A program made the translations under genes and the position numbers. A DNA stretch of 64,000 nucleotides from assembly GCA_943735955.1 (NCBI GenBank), contig OX030955.1, positions 13,991,583 to 14,055,582 of the forward strand, read 5' to 3'. A model generated the notes under the pieces. That model searched no databases. It saw nothing but the letters and a program-made list of their open reading frames with translations, and was not told where the DNA came from. Positions 51,991-64,000 of this stretch are shown one piece after another; positions within the stretch are counted from its first letter, which is position 1; the number at the start of each line of letters is the position of its first letter. Origin of the DNA: Piscicola geometra. Taxonomy: Eukaryota; Annelida; Clitellata; Hirudinida; Piscicolidae.

Positions 51991-53870
51991 TATACACACG
52001 CACACATACAACTGTATAAAAGGGGAGACATAAGAGATGGATAGAGCAATGCGTCTTCATTTCAAATTCTCGAATGTCTTTTCCATCTGCGTTCAGTTGG
52101 ATTGAAGATAAGTTATTCATTCTTTAAAAAATATTAAATCTATGAAAGAAGTTATTCAATCTATAAAAATTTTAATATAATATAAATTTTCACTTTATAT
52201 TAGAACACTTTATTTTATATAAATTCAACCTATTTAATATGAAAACAATTAAAAATATATATAAAACAAATAATAAGATATAAAATCAGTTTTTTTATAT
52301 AATTCGAATTGATAAATATAATCAACATTAAATATGAAAAACAATTTATTTTGATATAAAATTCATGTTATTCAATATATAAACGAACTATTCAATATTC
52401 AAAAAAATGTTTAATATTCAAAAAATTATTAATTATATAAAACAGATGATTTTTATAAAATAATTTATTCAGTAAGTAGCTGTTGAGGTATAAAAACGTC
52501 AGTTTAAGAACGCCGCTGGAAGAGAGAGGCTTGTTTGTTGAGTTGTGCGTTGATAAGTGTGCTTTATGGACGAAAAAGTAGTAGTGGTGCTTTGTAATAA
52601 CAAGTGGAATGTTGTAATTTTAAACTTTTTTACAATTATGTATTGGTTATATATAGGTGACTCTTTAAGTTTACAGTTGTAAGTATAAAAGTTGATTTTA
52701 AAATTTATATATGAGATTTTACCTTAAGATAAAGATGGTTGTAAATATAAAACTAATTGCGATATTGTCCTTCTAAAACGTTGATACCGTATCGTAAAAT
52801 GTAAATTTTTGAATAGTGTAATTTTCCCATTGAAAATATACTTTACATTTAAAATGTGCTTACATTTTTTACATGTTTAATTTAAAAACTGGTAATTTAC
52901 ACTAACATCCTTTACAATTTCTGATGTGAAATGTTACAATTTGTCAAAAATTTAATTTGACAGTTTAATTTACATTTACATTCTTCGCCATTTGCGAAGT
53001 AAACGGTGACATGAAATATTAAAGAAAATATCAATCATTGTGTAAATAATTGCTGGAAAGATTGGGTGAGTGATGTGGGAGAAGAAGTGGATGGGCTGAG
53101 TGGAGAGACGGGTAGAGTGGGGATGTAGTGGTGGTATAATGTTAGGTGGAGGAATGGTGAATGGTGGGTGGAGTAGTGGTTGAATGGTGGGTGGAGTAGT
53201 GGTTGAATGGTGGGTGGAGGAATGGTGAATGGTGAATGGAATGTGGGAAAGACTAGATGGGATAGAATGAGGATAAAAGAAACAAATGTGGATGAGAAAT
53301 TCTAAAGAACAAAAAATGGGAAGATGAATATTTTAATGATTCATCGGTCTGCTAGGAAGGATGCTGGAAGGAGGAAACAAGAAGAAAATTAAAGTTTAAA
53401 GAAAGAAGATAAAACGTTTTTAAACGAAAAGAAAAAAATTAATTGAAAAAAAACAAGGGAAAAATATCAAAAAGATTTTTATGTAACGAAGGGAAGAAAA
53501 CCTGGATAAAGGGAGAAGGGATATAGAAGGGAGAAGGGGATAGAAACAAATAAGGTTGAAAAATTAATTCATGGCAGTTTATTTTATATATATATATATT
53601 TGTTTGTTTTGTTTTCGGAACATGTCTCAGAGTGAATTTATGGCTGTCTTGGAGATGCATGTCAATTAAAGTATTCCACTTCATTTTTATATTAAGTATG
53701 TATTATATATATCGTGAAATTAGTTGCATAAACTTGACTTGGACAACTTGAGACACATGTATCAGTTGTCTTCTTTGCACCAATATAACCTTTCCTCGTT
53801 GCATGACATCATACAAATCTTCCAAAAATTCAATACGCATCCAATAAATAAAAGTGTGTGTGTGTGTTTG
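51991..53870. other. Non-coding DNA with a G-rich minisatellite
   Basis: 52100-52460 is very AT-rich. 53110-53235 contains several GGTGGGTGGAGTAGTGGTTG-type units of about 24 bp. No gene is supported. Confidence 0.55.
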
Positions 53871-53882
53871 TGTATATATATA

Positions 53883-55981
53883 TATTAGGGTGCTTCCATC
53901 CATAATGCTAAATTTTTAAATTAGGTATTCATTATCGACCAACCCATCATTTGATGATGTCTCACATACAAACTCAATAGCCAAAATATTTCTTAATTAA
54001 ATTAATATTTAGAACATGCTCAACACGTTTCAAAATACACGTTTTTACCATTTTTATCGATTTTCTGACCAAATATGGCAAATACGTATTTTAGAACTTA
54101 CTTATATATGTAAATGTATGTGTTTAGTTATTGTGTGATGTGACCTACACAATAGTACACATGAGTGTAAGCTGATGTAATAGGAACAATGAGTGTAAGC
54201 TGATGTAATACGAACTGTTATTACCCAACTGCGGACCCAACTGCGGCGTGGATATATATGATCCTGAACTGATACAGACTCATACATACAAGCGGAAGGT
54301 CGATGATACATGCTGTTCTGGATAATTGAATCAAGTACTTTACAGTGCTGTCAGTAAACGTGTAGAAATATTGGAAATTTGCTGAAATTGTTAGCTGTCC
54401 CTAAGCTCCAAGATGGCACGGTGGCTTCAATGTCACAAGCAATCTCACAAACTATTGATGAATGGGGCTTGCGAGACAGGATCAAGGGTCTCTGCTTTGA
54501 TACAACGCCTTCAAATGCTGGAACAAAAGGTGGCACTTGTATTCGTCTGGAAGCAGAGCTTGGTCGACAGTTAATCAATTTGGCCTGTCATCACCACATC
54601 TCCGAAATTATTCTTGAAAAGGTTTTCAGCGTTCATGACGTCTCAAGGTCTCCTAACATGGAGTTGTTTGGTCATTTCAAAATTTGTTGGCCCCATATTG
54701 ACCAGAAGTTATTTTGTACAGCAGTTGAAGATAACACTTTAGCAAGTATGATAGCTCCTTGGAAGGATGATGTCATAAAGTTTGCACAGTCTCAGCTGAA
54801 TAAATTTCAACCTCGTGACGACTACTGTGAATTGCTTGAACTGTCTATCATTTTCTTAGGAGGCACACCTGAACGTGGAATACGGTTTCGGTACCCTGGT
54901 GCTATTCACAGAGCTCGATGGATGGCGAGGGCCATTTATTCCATAAAGATGTGGTTATTTCGCAAACAATACGATCCACTAGACGCAGGCGCCAGCTGTC
55001 GAAAATCTAGAGGTCTTTCCTATGGTCAGAAAATATGGCATCACCTGCAAGAAGTAAGTTTGTTCATCACTAAAGTATATCTGAAATACTGGTTTGAAAG
55101 TCCAGCTGCAAACTGTGCTCCACGACAAGACCTTGCACTGTTATGTGCTTTATCTGAATATCCAAATACTGAAATTGCCAAGGCTGCCACTACAGCCTTT
55201 GAGCGACACCTTTGGTATCTCTCTGAAACACTTATTGCCTTTGGCTTCTTTGATGATGCTGTCACTATAGAGGTGATGGTAGTGGCACTCCAAGAAGTTG
55301 AAGGCTCAGATGAGCCTCTAAAACGAATTCAGCCATTTGAGCATCCAACTACTAAGAAACTTCACAACTTTGTTACAAAGAGCACTAACTATTTCTTCAC
55401 GATTCTTGGCATATCCCAGGACTTCTTGCAGGTCGATCCCAGTGAGTGGGAATCTCAATCAGAGTATCAAGAAAGCAAACGACTTGTGCAATCTGTCAAA
55501 GTCGTCAATGACTTGGCTGAACGTGGGGTTGCGTTGATTCAAGAGTTCAACACGAGTTTGACACGCAATGAAGAACAGAAGCAATATCTCCTTCAAGTCG
55601 TCGAGGACCATAGAAAAAAGTTTTCGGCACCGACTAAGTCATCAGCAGTGATGCTAAGTTACAGTTAGTTCCCAAAGAACATAAACGTTAGGACTTTTGA
55701 ATGACTTTTGATGACTATTGAATATTAATACTGATAATTTTGATTTTGACGCTGGATAAATTTTCAGTTAATAAAGTATCTACAACGGTCATAGATGTGT
55801 TCTACAGGTTTTAACTCGCGATCGCAGGTTTTGACACAAATATTGAAAACTTTGAAAGCGTTGAGCATGTCCTAAATATTATTATTTTCAACCAATTTTT
55901 TTTACAGCCTTTTTCTAACTAGCATCATGTAATGCAGGGTTGGCGAACACGATCCTGATACTTTCATTTTTTGGAAGCACC

Positions 55982-55987
<6 letters not shown>
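53883..55987 (+). mobile_element. Inverted-repeat DNA transposon of 2.1 kb inserted in a TA repeat
   Basis: The ends are TATTAGGGTGCTTCCA and, in complement, the same 16 bases. TA repeats lie on both sides, so the exact target duplication is hidden. It holds one long ORF (54379-55668). The element has no other gene. I cannot assign the superfamily with certainty. Confidence 0.8.
54379..55668 (+). CDS. Transposase-like protein, 429 codons, probably lacking its N-terminus
   Basis: The frame is uninterrupted. Motifs include KGLCFDTTPSNAGTKGGTCI, then LINLACHHHISEIILEKVF, then GAIHRARWMARAIYSIKMW and KAATTAFERHLWYLSET. The FDTTxSNxG ... CxHH ... RARWM order resembles the RNase-H-like core of hAT-related transposases found as uncharacterised proteins in many invertebrates and fish. 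The usual N-terminal region is not seen in the 480 bp between the element's end and this ORF, so it may be truncated or start in an unseen exon. It would act in the nucleus on the TATTAGGGTGCTTCCA ends. The intact frame suggests recent activity or selection. Confidence 0.7.
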   Translation: MLKLLAVPKLQDGTVASMSQAISQTIDEWGLRDRIKGLCFDTTPSNAGTKGGTCIRLEAELGRQLINLACHHHISEIILEKVFSVHDVSRSPNMELFGHFKICWPHIDQKLFCTAVEDNTLASMIAPWKDDVIKFAQSQLNKFQPRDDYCELLELSIIFLGGTPERGIRFRYPGAIHRARWMARAIYSIKMWLFRKQYDPLDAGASCRKSRGLSYGQKIWHHLQEVSLFITKVYLKYWFESPAANCAPRQDLALLCALSEYPNTEIAKAATTAFERHLWYLSETLIAFGFFDDAVTIEVMVVALQEVEGSDEPLKRIQPFEHPTTKKLHNFVTKSTNYFFTILGISQDFLQVDPSEWESQSEYQESKRLVQSVKVVNDLAERGVALIQEFNTSLTRNEEQKQYLLQVVEDHRKKFSAPTKSSAVMLSYS

Positions 55988-56180
<193 letters not shown>

Positions 56181-56299
56181 TACTCTTCAAATGTCTAGAT
56201 TGTTCATATCCTTCCAGGAAAAGCGACTACAGAAGCACACTTTAGTTTTTGGTCGTTTCGAGGTGAGTAAGGATATCTCTAGAAATATAACCAACTACC

Positions 56300-56658
56300 A
56301 CAACTATTAATACTACTACCACAACTACTCTTACTACTACTAATACTACTACTACTAATACTACTACTACTGCTAATACTACTACTACTAATACTACTAA
56401 TACTAATACTACTGCTATTACTACTACTGCTATTAATACTACTACTACTACTATTAATACTACTACTACTAATACTACTGCTATTACTACTACTGCTACT
56501 ACTAATACTACTATCACAACTACTATTACTACTACTACTAATACTTCTACTATTTCTACTACTACTACTACTACTGCTATTACTACTACTGCTACTACTA
56601 ATACTACTACCACAACTACTATTACTATTACTAATAATACTACTTCCACAACTACTAT

Positions 56659-56714
<56 letters not shown>

Positions 56715-56718
56715 ATAG

Positions 56719-56765
<47 letters not shown>

Positions 56766-56771
56766 ATATAA
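56300..56771. repeat. Imperfect ACT microsatellite, left block
   Basis: ACT repeats with many AAT, GCT and CAC variants, purest from 56655 to 56765. Ser-rich and Val-rich open frames here are artefacts. Confidence 0.95.
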
Positions 56772-56958
56772 ATAAATGTCAGTTTTGTATAGCGCCCGGG
56801 CACGCAACTGAAGCGCCACTCACACGACATAAGTCGTGAAACACCGCATCATATACACTAGGTATATGATAGCTCACGGTTGGCTGTACAGGGATTTGAA
56901 CTGGCGACCTTTAAGTTGCAGGTCTAACGACTTACCATCTAAGCCAACCCGCTCGCCA
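56772..56958 (-). mobile_element. tRNA-derived SINE inserted in an ACT microsatellite
   Basis: On the minus strand it reads GCGAGCGGGTTGGCTTAGAT, then GGTCGCCAGTTCAAATCCCT (B box), then the same body as the SINE at 8740-8905. It ends GGGCGCTATACAAAACTGAC. That 3' end shares GGGCGCTATACAAA with the LINE end at 33172-33190. The ACT repeat continues on both sides. Confidence 0.85.
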
Positions 56959-57519
<561 letters not shown>

Positions 57520-58636
57520 TTTTCAGCGCTAGTTTCCTGATAATGAAAATATATTTTATAACATAAAAAAAATGATTTACCGATTAGAAGCAACCTCAGA
57601 TGGACATCAAGCCTTTAAAAGCCACGGCTCAGCGTGGCTTAACCACATGTTGTCTTGAAAATAGATTGAAACACTAAATACATTTAAAATGTTTAAACTT
57701 TAGACTTTGAAGATGCTTTAGCCACTTTTTATTTTAATTTTTAATTTTTACAGAGCCTTTTTCGAATGAAAAATGGTTGAATTTTTGGTGACGAATGAAT
57801 AAATGAGAAGGGCGTTTTGTGGAGATTGATAAATGTTCTAATGGTCTGATATACGACCAAGGCGCATGTAGACATTGCAGAAGCGCTTCAGAGAAAGATT
57901 TATTTGGTTGGATTTATTGAAACTTTCAATATATTTTGAGTAAAACAAGCCAATATTTTCGTGGGTTGTGTTCTAAATAAATAAACAAATGTAAACTAAA
58001 ACCGCATCAAAGCAAGTTTAGAAAATTTCAGTCAGCCTCTTCTCACAACAATACGACTGCGAAGCGAAAAGTGTAAAGGCTCTTAATTTGTATGTTTGTT
58101 CAAAATTCTTATTTGGCGTGCTAAAACTTTAAAAAATACAATTGTTTAAACAGAAAGTTATTTCTTTTTTCCAATTTTAGTTTTCCAATTTTCTTTTTAT
58201 AGCATAAGCACGACTTTAAAAAGTACAAAGTTTAGTATTATATACAAAAACTCGTAAAAGATTTCTCCCCTAGTGAGAGCCATGCAATCACAGTATTAAT
58301 GACCCACAAAATATCCATATCATATAGTAAGTACTTTTTGAAATCAGTGTGGTGTGATGGATAGACAATTCCGGGCGTGAATACTGATCAGAGAAGCTAC
58401 AAACTTGAGATTTTATGCCACTCTTTCATAAAAAAACTTTGTCTATAAATTACTCCAAATCGGCTCAACAATTATCTTCATTATTTTCCTTTTTTTACCC
58501 TCATCATCATCATCCTCATAATCATCATAAATCTCCTTGTTATCTTCTTTGTTCGACTTATCCATTGCACTATTAATTGGCTTATGCCTCGATGAGATAC
58601 AAGACATGAATGATTTATAACTTTGCAGAATAGAAT
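57520..58636. other. Upstream region of the receptor gene
   Basis: Mostly AT-rich. A perfect hairpin AAGCCACG-GCTCAG-CGTGGCTT lies at 57619-57640. A CAG acceptor-like site at 58622-58627 (TTTGCAG) sits 10 bp before the receptor ATG, so a non-coding 5' exon may lie upstream. I see no promoter I can name. Confidence 0.5.
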
Positions 58637-60619
58637 ATGAATTCTATGAAAGCTGAAAACCACACCAAATCCCATTCACCTTTCATCCCCTCCCTCTTCC
58701 AACCACCCTTCATCATTGATGCCTTCAACACCACCAATTTCACCATTAACGCCACCGTCTCAACCATCTTCTCTAACGAAACCAACCCTTTTTTCACCTC
58801 ACTCATCGTTGCAGCCAAGCACTACTCCACCTACCATGGCTACGTTTCTTTAGTGGTTTGTCTGTTGGGGGTGGTGTGTAACATCTTCAACATCATCGTT
58901 CTCACTCGCAAACAGTTGATCAGTTCCACCAACTATTTCCTCACAGCTCTCGCTATTGCCGACCTCCTCACCATGCTTTCCTACATCCCCATCTCCATCC
59001 ACTTTTACATCCTTCATCCCGAACCCCACTCCCCCCTCAAAAACTCCTACCCATGGGTTCTCTTTCTCCTCTTCCAAGCCAACTTCAGCGTCACTTTTCA
59101 CACCGTTTCCATCTGGTTAGCTGTCGTTCTTTCAGCTTTCCGTTATTCGTATCTCCGCTCCAACAACGTCACCACTCACGACTCCAACTGCTTTGTTTCT
59201 AAGTGTCGCAAAGAAACCACTACAGAAAGAAGTTGTTGTGGCCGTTCAAGTGGCGTTGAGGCGAAAAAGGCGACGAAAGCCTCATCGGTGTGGAAGCTGA
59301 GTGACACTTGGAAGAAGACGAAGATGGCGGTGTACCTCGTGTATGCCTGTTCAGTGCTGGTTCTGCTGCCCAACTACGCCACGCTGAGGATCCGCAAGAG
59401 TGGTGAGAGTGTCGATGTCGATTCGTATGAGATTGTTCCTTACCGCAGGGAATGTTACACTGGTCAATGCAGCGGTAACGCGTCAAAGGCACACAGCAAT
59501 GCAAGTTGTTACCGCAACGATGCTTTGCAAAGAATTCTTGACAGTCGGATTGGTGGATTTATTGAGGAAACGAACAAAAGCACGCAATATTCCAATGAAA
59601 GTCTGCCAATTACGAACACAATGGAAAATTCTGAAAAGATTGATGGAATGGGAAACATTGCAGTGATGGAAGGAATGGAAGGAATGAAGGAAACGGATGT
59701 GATACGAAAGTGCATGCAAGGATTCGATCTAATGGAGTTTCTGGATCAGTCCAACTATTGGATGCAGGCCATGCTGGTGAAGCTGATTCCTTGTGCTCTG
59801 ATGACCTTTTACGGGGTGCTCTTGGTTCAAACGTTGAGAACATCTCAGAGAAACACAAACAGACTACTCAACTCCAAGGTTATCAAGTCCTTCAAGCTTG
59901 CCAACCAGCTACAAGAGTCTATGAGAAAAAAGAAGGAAGTGATAAAAACGCCTTCCGGTGTGCCAATAGCGTCACAACAACAACCAGAACAACCACTTCC
60001 ACAACAAGAAATCCAAACACAAGAATACGTTCAAGAATTGAAACAAAAACAAGAAGATCAAATCACACAACAACACAAAGGACAACCCACAAAACTGTTA
60101 CCAATAACTACCATCACAGAACAAACCACGCAACAAACCATACAACAAAAACTTTCTCAAACAACTACCACCACCTACATACAACAAAATAAGGTCAAAA
60201 GAAGCTTCAAACCTAGATTCCAAAAACTTGGAAAATCAGTCTTTTTCGAGGCCGATAACACGCTACAAAATAGCACTACCAACAAACCAGCATTAACTAC
60301 GCACAACGACACCAAAAACAAACGCATGAAGCGGCGCAAACGCGACCATAAGAGAACCACAGCGATGCTGATCTTCATCGTTCTCCTCTTCCTTCTCACT
60401 GAACTACCCCAGGGCATCCTCTCTCTCATGGTTGCCTACGACGATTCCTTCCTCTTGGCTCTCTACCTACCCCTGGGTGACCTCTTCGACATCCTTGCTC
60501 TCACGAACAACGGCATCAACTTTGCCCTCTACTGTGGTATGAGCAAGAATTTTAGAGCGGTGTTTCTGCAGGTGATCTTCAAGTTGCCTACCAGGTTGAG
60601 AATCTTTGAGTCGGTCTGA
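58637..60619 (+). CDS. Rhodopsin-class neuropeptide receptor, myosuppressin/FMRFamide (DMSR)-like
   Basis: A single open exon of 660 codons. The extracellular N-terminus (1-66) has five N-glycosylation sequons (Asn8, 31, 34, 38, 47). Transmembrane segments follow: YVSLVVCLLGVVCNIFNIIV (about 69-90), FLTALAIADLLTMLSYIPIS (about 100-125), FSVTFHTVSIWLAVVLSAFR, MAVYLVYACSVLVLLPNY, MLVKLIPCALMTFYGVLLV, TAMLIFIVLLFLLTELPQGI, and LGDLFDILALTNNGINFALY. The DRY motif is FRY and NPxxY is NNGINFALY. Both changes are usual in the myosuppressin/DMSR group of peptide receptors, which couple to G proteins at the cell surface. The second extracellular loop is very long (about 130 residues, Met/Glu-rich) and the third intracellular loop is long and Gln/Thr-rich. 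No frame damage is visible. The exact ligand cannot be told. Confidence 0.9.
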   Translation: MNSMKAENHTKSHSPFIPSLFQPPFIIDAFNTTNFTINATVSTIFSNETNPFFTSLIVAAKHYSTYHGYVSLVVCLLGVVCNIFNIIVLTRKQLISSTNYFLTALAIADLLTMLSYIPISIHFYILHPEPHSPLKNSYPWVLFLLFQANFSVTFHTVSIWLAVVLSAFRYSYLRSNNVTTHDSNCFVSKCRKETTTERSCCGRSSGVEAKKATKASSVWKLSDTWKKTKMAVYLVYACSVLVLLPNYATLRIRKSGESVDVDSYEIVPYRRECYTGQCSGNASKAHSNASCYRNDALQRILDSRIGGFIEETNKSTQYSNESLPITNTMENSEKIDGMGNIAVMEGMEGMKETDVIRKCMQGFDLMEFLDQSNYWMQAMLVKLIPCALMTFYGVLLVQTLRTSQRNTNRLLNSKVIKSFKLANQLQESMRKKKEVIKTPSGVPIASQQQPEQPLPQQEIQTQEYVQELKQKQEDQITQQHKGQPTKLLPITTITEQTTQQTIQQKLSQTTTTTYIQQNKVKRSFKPRFQKLGKSVFFEADNTLQNSTTNKPALTTHNDTKNKRMKRRKRDHKRTTAMLIFIVLLFLLTELPQGILSLMVAYDDSFLLALYLPLGDLFDILALTNNGINFALYCGMSKNFRAVFLQVIFKLPTRLRIFESV

Positions 60620-63600
60620 AGGGAGAATGGTGGTAGTAGTGGAAGATTGTTTGCTGGTGAAAGTAGATGGTGGTATGTGAAAACTGGAGTGAGGAAAGAA
60701 TGTTCTTTAGAGGAAGGGTGGAAAAGGAATCTTGAAGAAAAGGGGGCTAAGGTATTCGTGATGCCTGCAGAATAGTTACGCTCTACTGCTTTCATTTTTC
60801 GATTTTGATTTTTATCCATATTTATTATCATGGCAAGATTGTGTGAGAATAAGTATTCCTTTGTGGGAGACGCGAGACTTTGAAGTGATTTCAATGCAAA
60901 CATGATTTGCCGAAAAAAATAGAATGAAAAAAAATATACATAAAAATAGTATGAAATAATTAAAAATTATAACAACATTTGTTAATGAAAAGAACATTTA
61001 AATAAAAACAAGACATGAAATTAAAATCAATGCATTAAATTCTGAATAAAAAACAATTTTAGTAAACAAAATGTAGGACACATATCAACGAGAGTTGTCA
61101 AATGATCTACATAAATGTATTTTAAAAACATTCTCAATTATTCCCAAGAATTGTGCGAGCTTTTAATTTAGTTTTAAATCGTTTTTTAAAAAACTTTTTG
61201 AAGAGATCTAAACATAAAATACGTCATTGTCCGGACACTTGTAATTTTCAGACATCTTCATTTTTGTATAAAAAATTGTTTTTTTGGCTCTTAAATCAAA
61301 ATTTTTTTTTTAAACTAGAATGTTTATAGTGGTAATTATGGCGAATACTTGAAAATGAAAAGTACAGCTAATTTAATTTCCTTGAAATTATTATTATTGA
61401 AATGTTAAAAAAATAGTGAAAAGTGAAAAATTATCTTTAAATTCAGAAGATTTTGCTAGCATTCAGAACAAAATAATAAATATTTTCTCAAACTAAAACT
61501 AATTTACCATAATTAAAAGCTTTATCATTAAATTCAAAATATTTCGCTAGCATTCATAGAAAAATCGGAAAAAAAATTTTCATCTGAAACTAATTAATCT
61601 TTTTCCACTTTCGTTTTTGTATCATAGGTTTTATTGAAGTCTTTATTAAGCTATTATAGTTTATAAATTGATTTTTATTCAAAAAAGAAAAAGTGTATCT
61701 CGAAAATATTTAACATCATATATTTTTTCAAATAAGATAATAAAACAAAAGTAAAAAATCTAAAAAAAGTCAATTGCAACCTAAAAATTATTTTAAAAAC
61801 GTATTTTATTCTGTTATGAAAAAGCGATGTTAATAATATAAAGACTAATAACCTTCATTATTTATAAACTTAGATGTTTTGGAATTATTTAAAAAAACAC
61901 CTTTATTTTCTAACATTTGAAAAAACAATTATTCAAAAATGTGCAATTATATTTGAATTTTATAGCATTTAATTTTCATGTAATTTATTGCTTGTATCTG
62001 AATCTGATATAATTGTTGTTATAGTTATTGTCCTTTTAGTAGTTTTCCAATAAAGTATCTTTAAAAAATTTTTCCCATTCTTATAAAAATTACAATTCTC
62101 ACTAATTCAAATGAAACTCAAAAAGAAAACTTGAAAATTAAATAAAAACTTTTTCAAAAAAGTTGAAATATTTAACATTTGAATACAAAATATGTTAACA
62201 AATTGTTCAATTTATTTATTTAAATGAAGCTGACCACATCGATGCACACCCTTTCGCTTCAAAAAGTAATTCTATAGAAAATGTTGGAACACTCATTTGA
62301 TGCGAAAAAACTTGGAAAATATTTATACAAATAATTTTTACCGCCACTAAGGATCAAATAAAGAAGAAGTTGTTATGAAAAGATAAATAATATTTAATAA
62401 TAAACCATGAAAAAAGATTCAAAGTTTTCGAAGTATTGAAAAAAGCAGCGATTTGTGTAAAAGTTTTTGAGTTTTTATTTGCAAAATAAATAAATTAATT
62501 TCCGAAAGAATATTTAAAATCAGATAAAAGTAAAAGCCTTGATTTTCAATTTGCAAAACACATTATTCTTACATAAATTTATTTATAATTCAAATAAACT
62601 ATTTTTCCACTAAACAGTAGCGTAGCAACGTCCATTCTCAATTGGGTAAATGCGCTTAATTTAAGCTTTAAAAGGCGATAAAAGGTTGTATCTATGGAGC
62701 TCGAAGGATGAAAGAAATACAATTTAGCGACTAGTAACAATTTAAAACTAAAAATCAATTGAGAACTCCTTTGAGAATTTTTTATTATAAATTTATTTTT
62801 ATTTATTTATTTTATTTTAAAGTTTTATTTTAAATATTCTTCCAATTCCGTGCGTTAACTTCAAATTGACTCTTAACTGTTTTCTGTCACGATCATCAAA
62901 CTTTCATCAAATGAAAAAAAATTCGTCTGCTTGATTCACCAACTTAGAATTTTCTGGAATTCGACTGATCTGTCGCTATCGAGACAAATGAGTTTTGGAA
63001 GACGCATAGCAAGTGTTCATGACCTCCTTCTCGACAATCAATTATAATCCAATAATTTCTAAATTCTTTTATATACTATACAATACATCTTTATCTTTTT
63101 CTATCTCCCATGTAACACTCCAAGTCACGTCTTACAATACACCATAACTCTGACTCAAACATGGACGAGCTTTAAGATCACATAGAACATCGTGAGCGAG
63201 ACCCAGCGGACCTACTGACACCTCCCTCGCTGACGATTGATTGAGTGCTTCAACGAAAAGCATTCAGGAACATCTCGCCGACTGAAGAAAAAATTGCTGA
63301 AAAGCAGGGTATGAAATTGCTTTATTTATAATCTTTGTGTGTTTTTTTCCATTTGCAGCTTTTTAGTTTTTTGTATTGTCATATTAGTAGTTTTGTTTTT
63401 TTTAGATTTTTTCTTGTCACATTTTTTATATATATTTTGTAGTTGTAGTGTGAAACTGGAATATACAAATATAAACACCGCTAATATTTCTCATTGAAAT
63501 GAAGAACTAATATATGACAGAATTTTTATAGATAATATAGATAATACCTCAAATGCTGATAAACATGCGATTGCTAAGAGTGATGAATATGGTATGGTAT

Positions 63601-64000
63601 GGGTAACAATGGGAAAAATTTATTCTTGCATTATGAATAAATGTTACAAAAATTAATGGAAGCGATAGATCTGCCATCGGCAATACTGAAGATATTATTT
63701 CAAAATAAAAATCAACTTAAAACCAGCATTTTCGTTTGAGCGTTTTTTCTCGTTTTTGAATGAATAAATAAAATGGCAAAATTTGTTTTTTTGGGATTAT
63801 TTTTAATTCCTTTTGTTAATTTTTGCTTTTGAATGCTAATTTTTCATTTTTTCAAAATGAAAGTTGGAATTTTATTGTTGAAAAAGAAAACAAAAATACA
63901 CATTGAGTAAAAATACGCATAAAAAAACTCAAAACATAATAAATATTTGTAAGTAGATTCCGTTTTTCCTATGATTAAAGGCTGTTTAGATGCGTAAAAA
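60620..64000. other. AT-rich DNA without a recognised gene
   Basis: Poly-A/T tracts dominate. A patch of more even composition (about 63160-63330), with a polypyrimidine stretch and GCAG at about 63340-63358, might be an exon of a gene beyond the window, but no motif supports it. Confidence 0.5.

Noticed and set aside
56772..56958. Functional tRNA gene
   Set aside because: A and B boxes are present, but the anticodon and acceptor stems do not close normally and the same sequence recurs at 8740 with a long non-tRNA body; it is a SINE.
59220..60192. Several frames of 80-160 codons inside the receptor gene
   Set aside because: They are shadows of the 660-codon receptor frame; no motifs are seen.
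63160..63330. Possible first exon of a gene to the right
   Set aside because: Slightly higher GC and an ATG are not enough; the frame from that ATG stops after four codons.

Overview
This is a 64 kb piece of an animal (invertebrate, probably bilaterian) nuclear genome. The evidence is split genes with GT-AG introns, a replication-type histone H2B gene with the metazoan 3' stem-loop, a neuropeptide-type seven-transmembrane receptor, and a dense load of metazoan transposons (hAT, CACTA/EnSpm, pogo, CR1/L2-like and other non-LTR elements, a tRNA-derived SINE). The DNA is AT-rich and full of very long microsatellites. I cannot name the phylum.

Layout. 1-425 is a decayed fragment of a repetitive invertebrate gene. 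785-4820 is a secreted alpha-carbonic-anhydrase-like gene in about seven exons. At least two zinc-ligand histidines are replaced by glutamate, so it is probably not a normal enzyme. An intronless histone H2B (6978-7349) follows, with a promoter built on a repeated ACTTTAGTCAA motif. Downstream lie two broken relatives of the carbonic-anhydrase-like gene: a same-strand remnant (7440-8560) and an inverted one (10010-13720) cut off by a non-LTR retrotransposon (13720-15210).

17536-24007 carries an immunoglobulin-superfamily membrane receptor gene: signal peptide, Ig-like exons, one transmembrane helix, and a tail with RPLPPR and YVND motifs. It is interrupted by a small inverted-repeat element, by a roughly 1 kb ATCA microsatellite that stays in frame inside an exon, and by a hAT transposon, and it has an in-frame TGA. 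Next to it an NHL/beta-propeller-like gene (24227-31487) has one exon in reverse orientation, and a 6.2 kb CACTA-like transposon (24567-30751) sits inside that exon. The transposon encodes a 708-aa transposase and a spliced DUF4806-type protein. It ends in long arrays built on CCCATATAGG/CCCATATGGG.

31.9-57.5 kb is almost entirely mobile-element DNA: a palindrome-ended MITE, LINE 3' ends, a pogo transposase split by a hAT-type element with a perfect 8-bp duplication, a fold-back repeat, a deleted derivative of the CACTA element, a 1.6 kb hAT element with a perfect 8-bp duplication, a zinc-finger-tailed LINE fragment, and a 2.1 kb inverted-repeat element carrying a 429-codon ORF. Long CA, TA/TG and ACT microsatellites fill much of the rest.

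58637-60619 is an intact, intronless-looking receptor of the myosuppressin/FMRFamide (DMSR-like) type. The last 3.4 kb is AT-rich DNA in which I see no gene. Host genes here are few and isolated and do not form a pathway. The clearest theme is how host exons were duplicated, inverted and interrupted by transposons and microsatellites.
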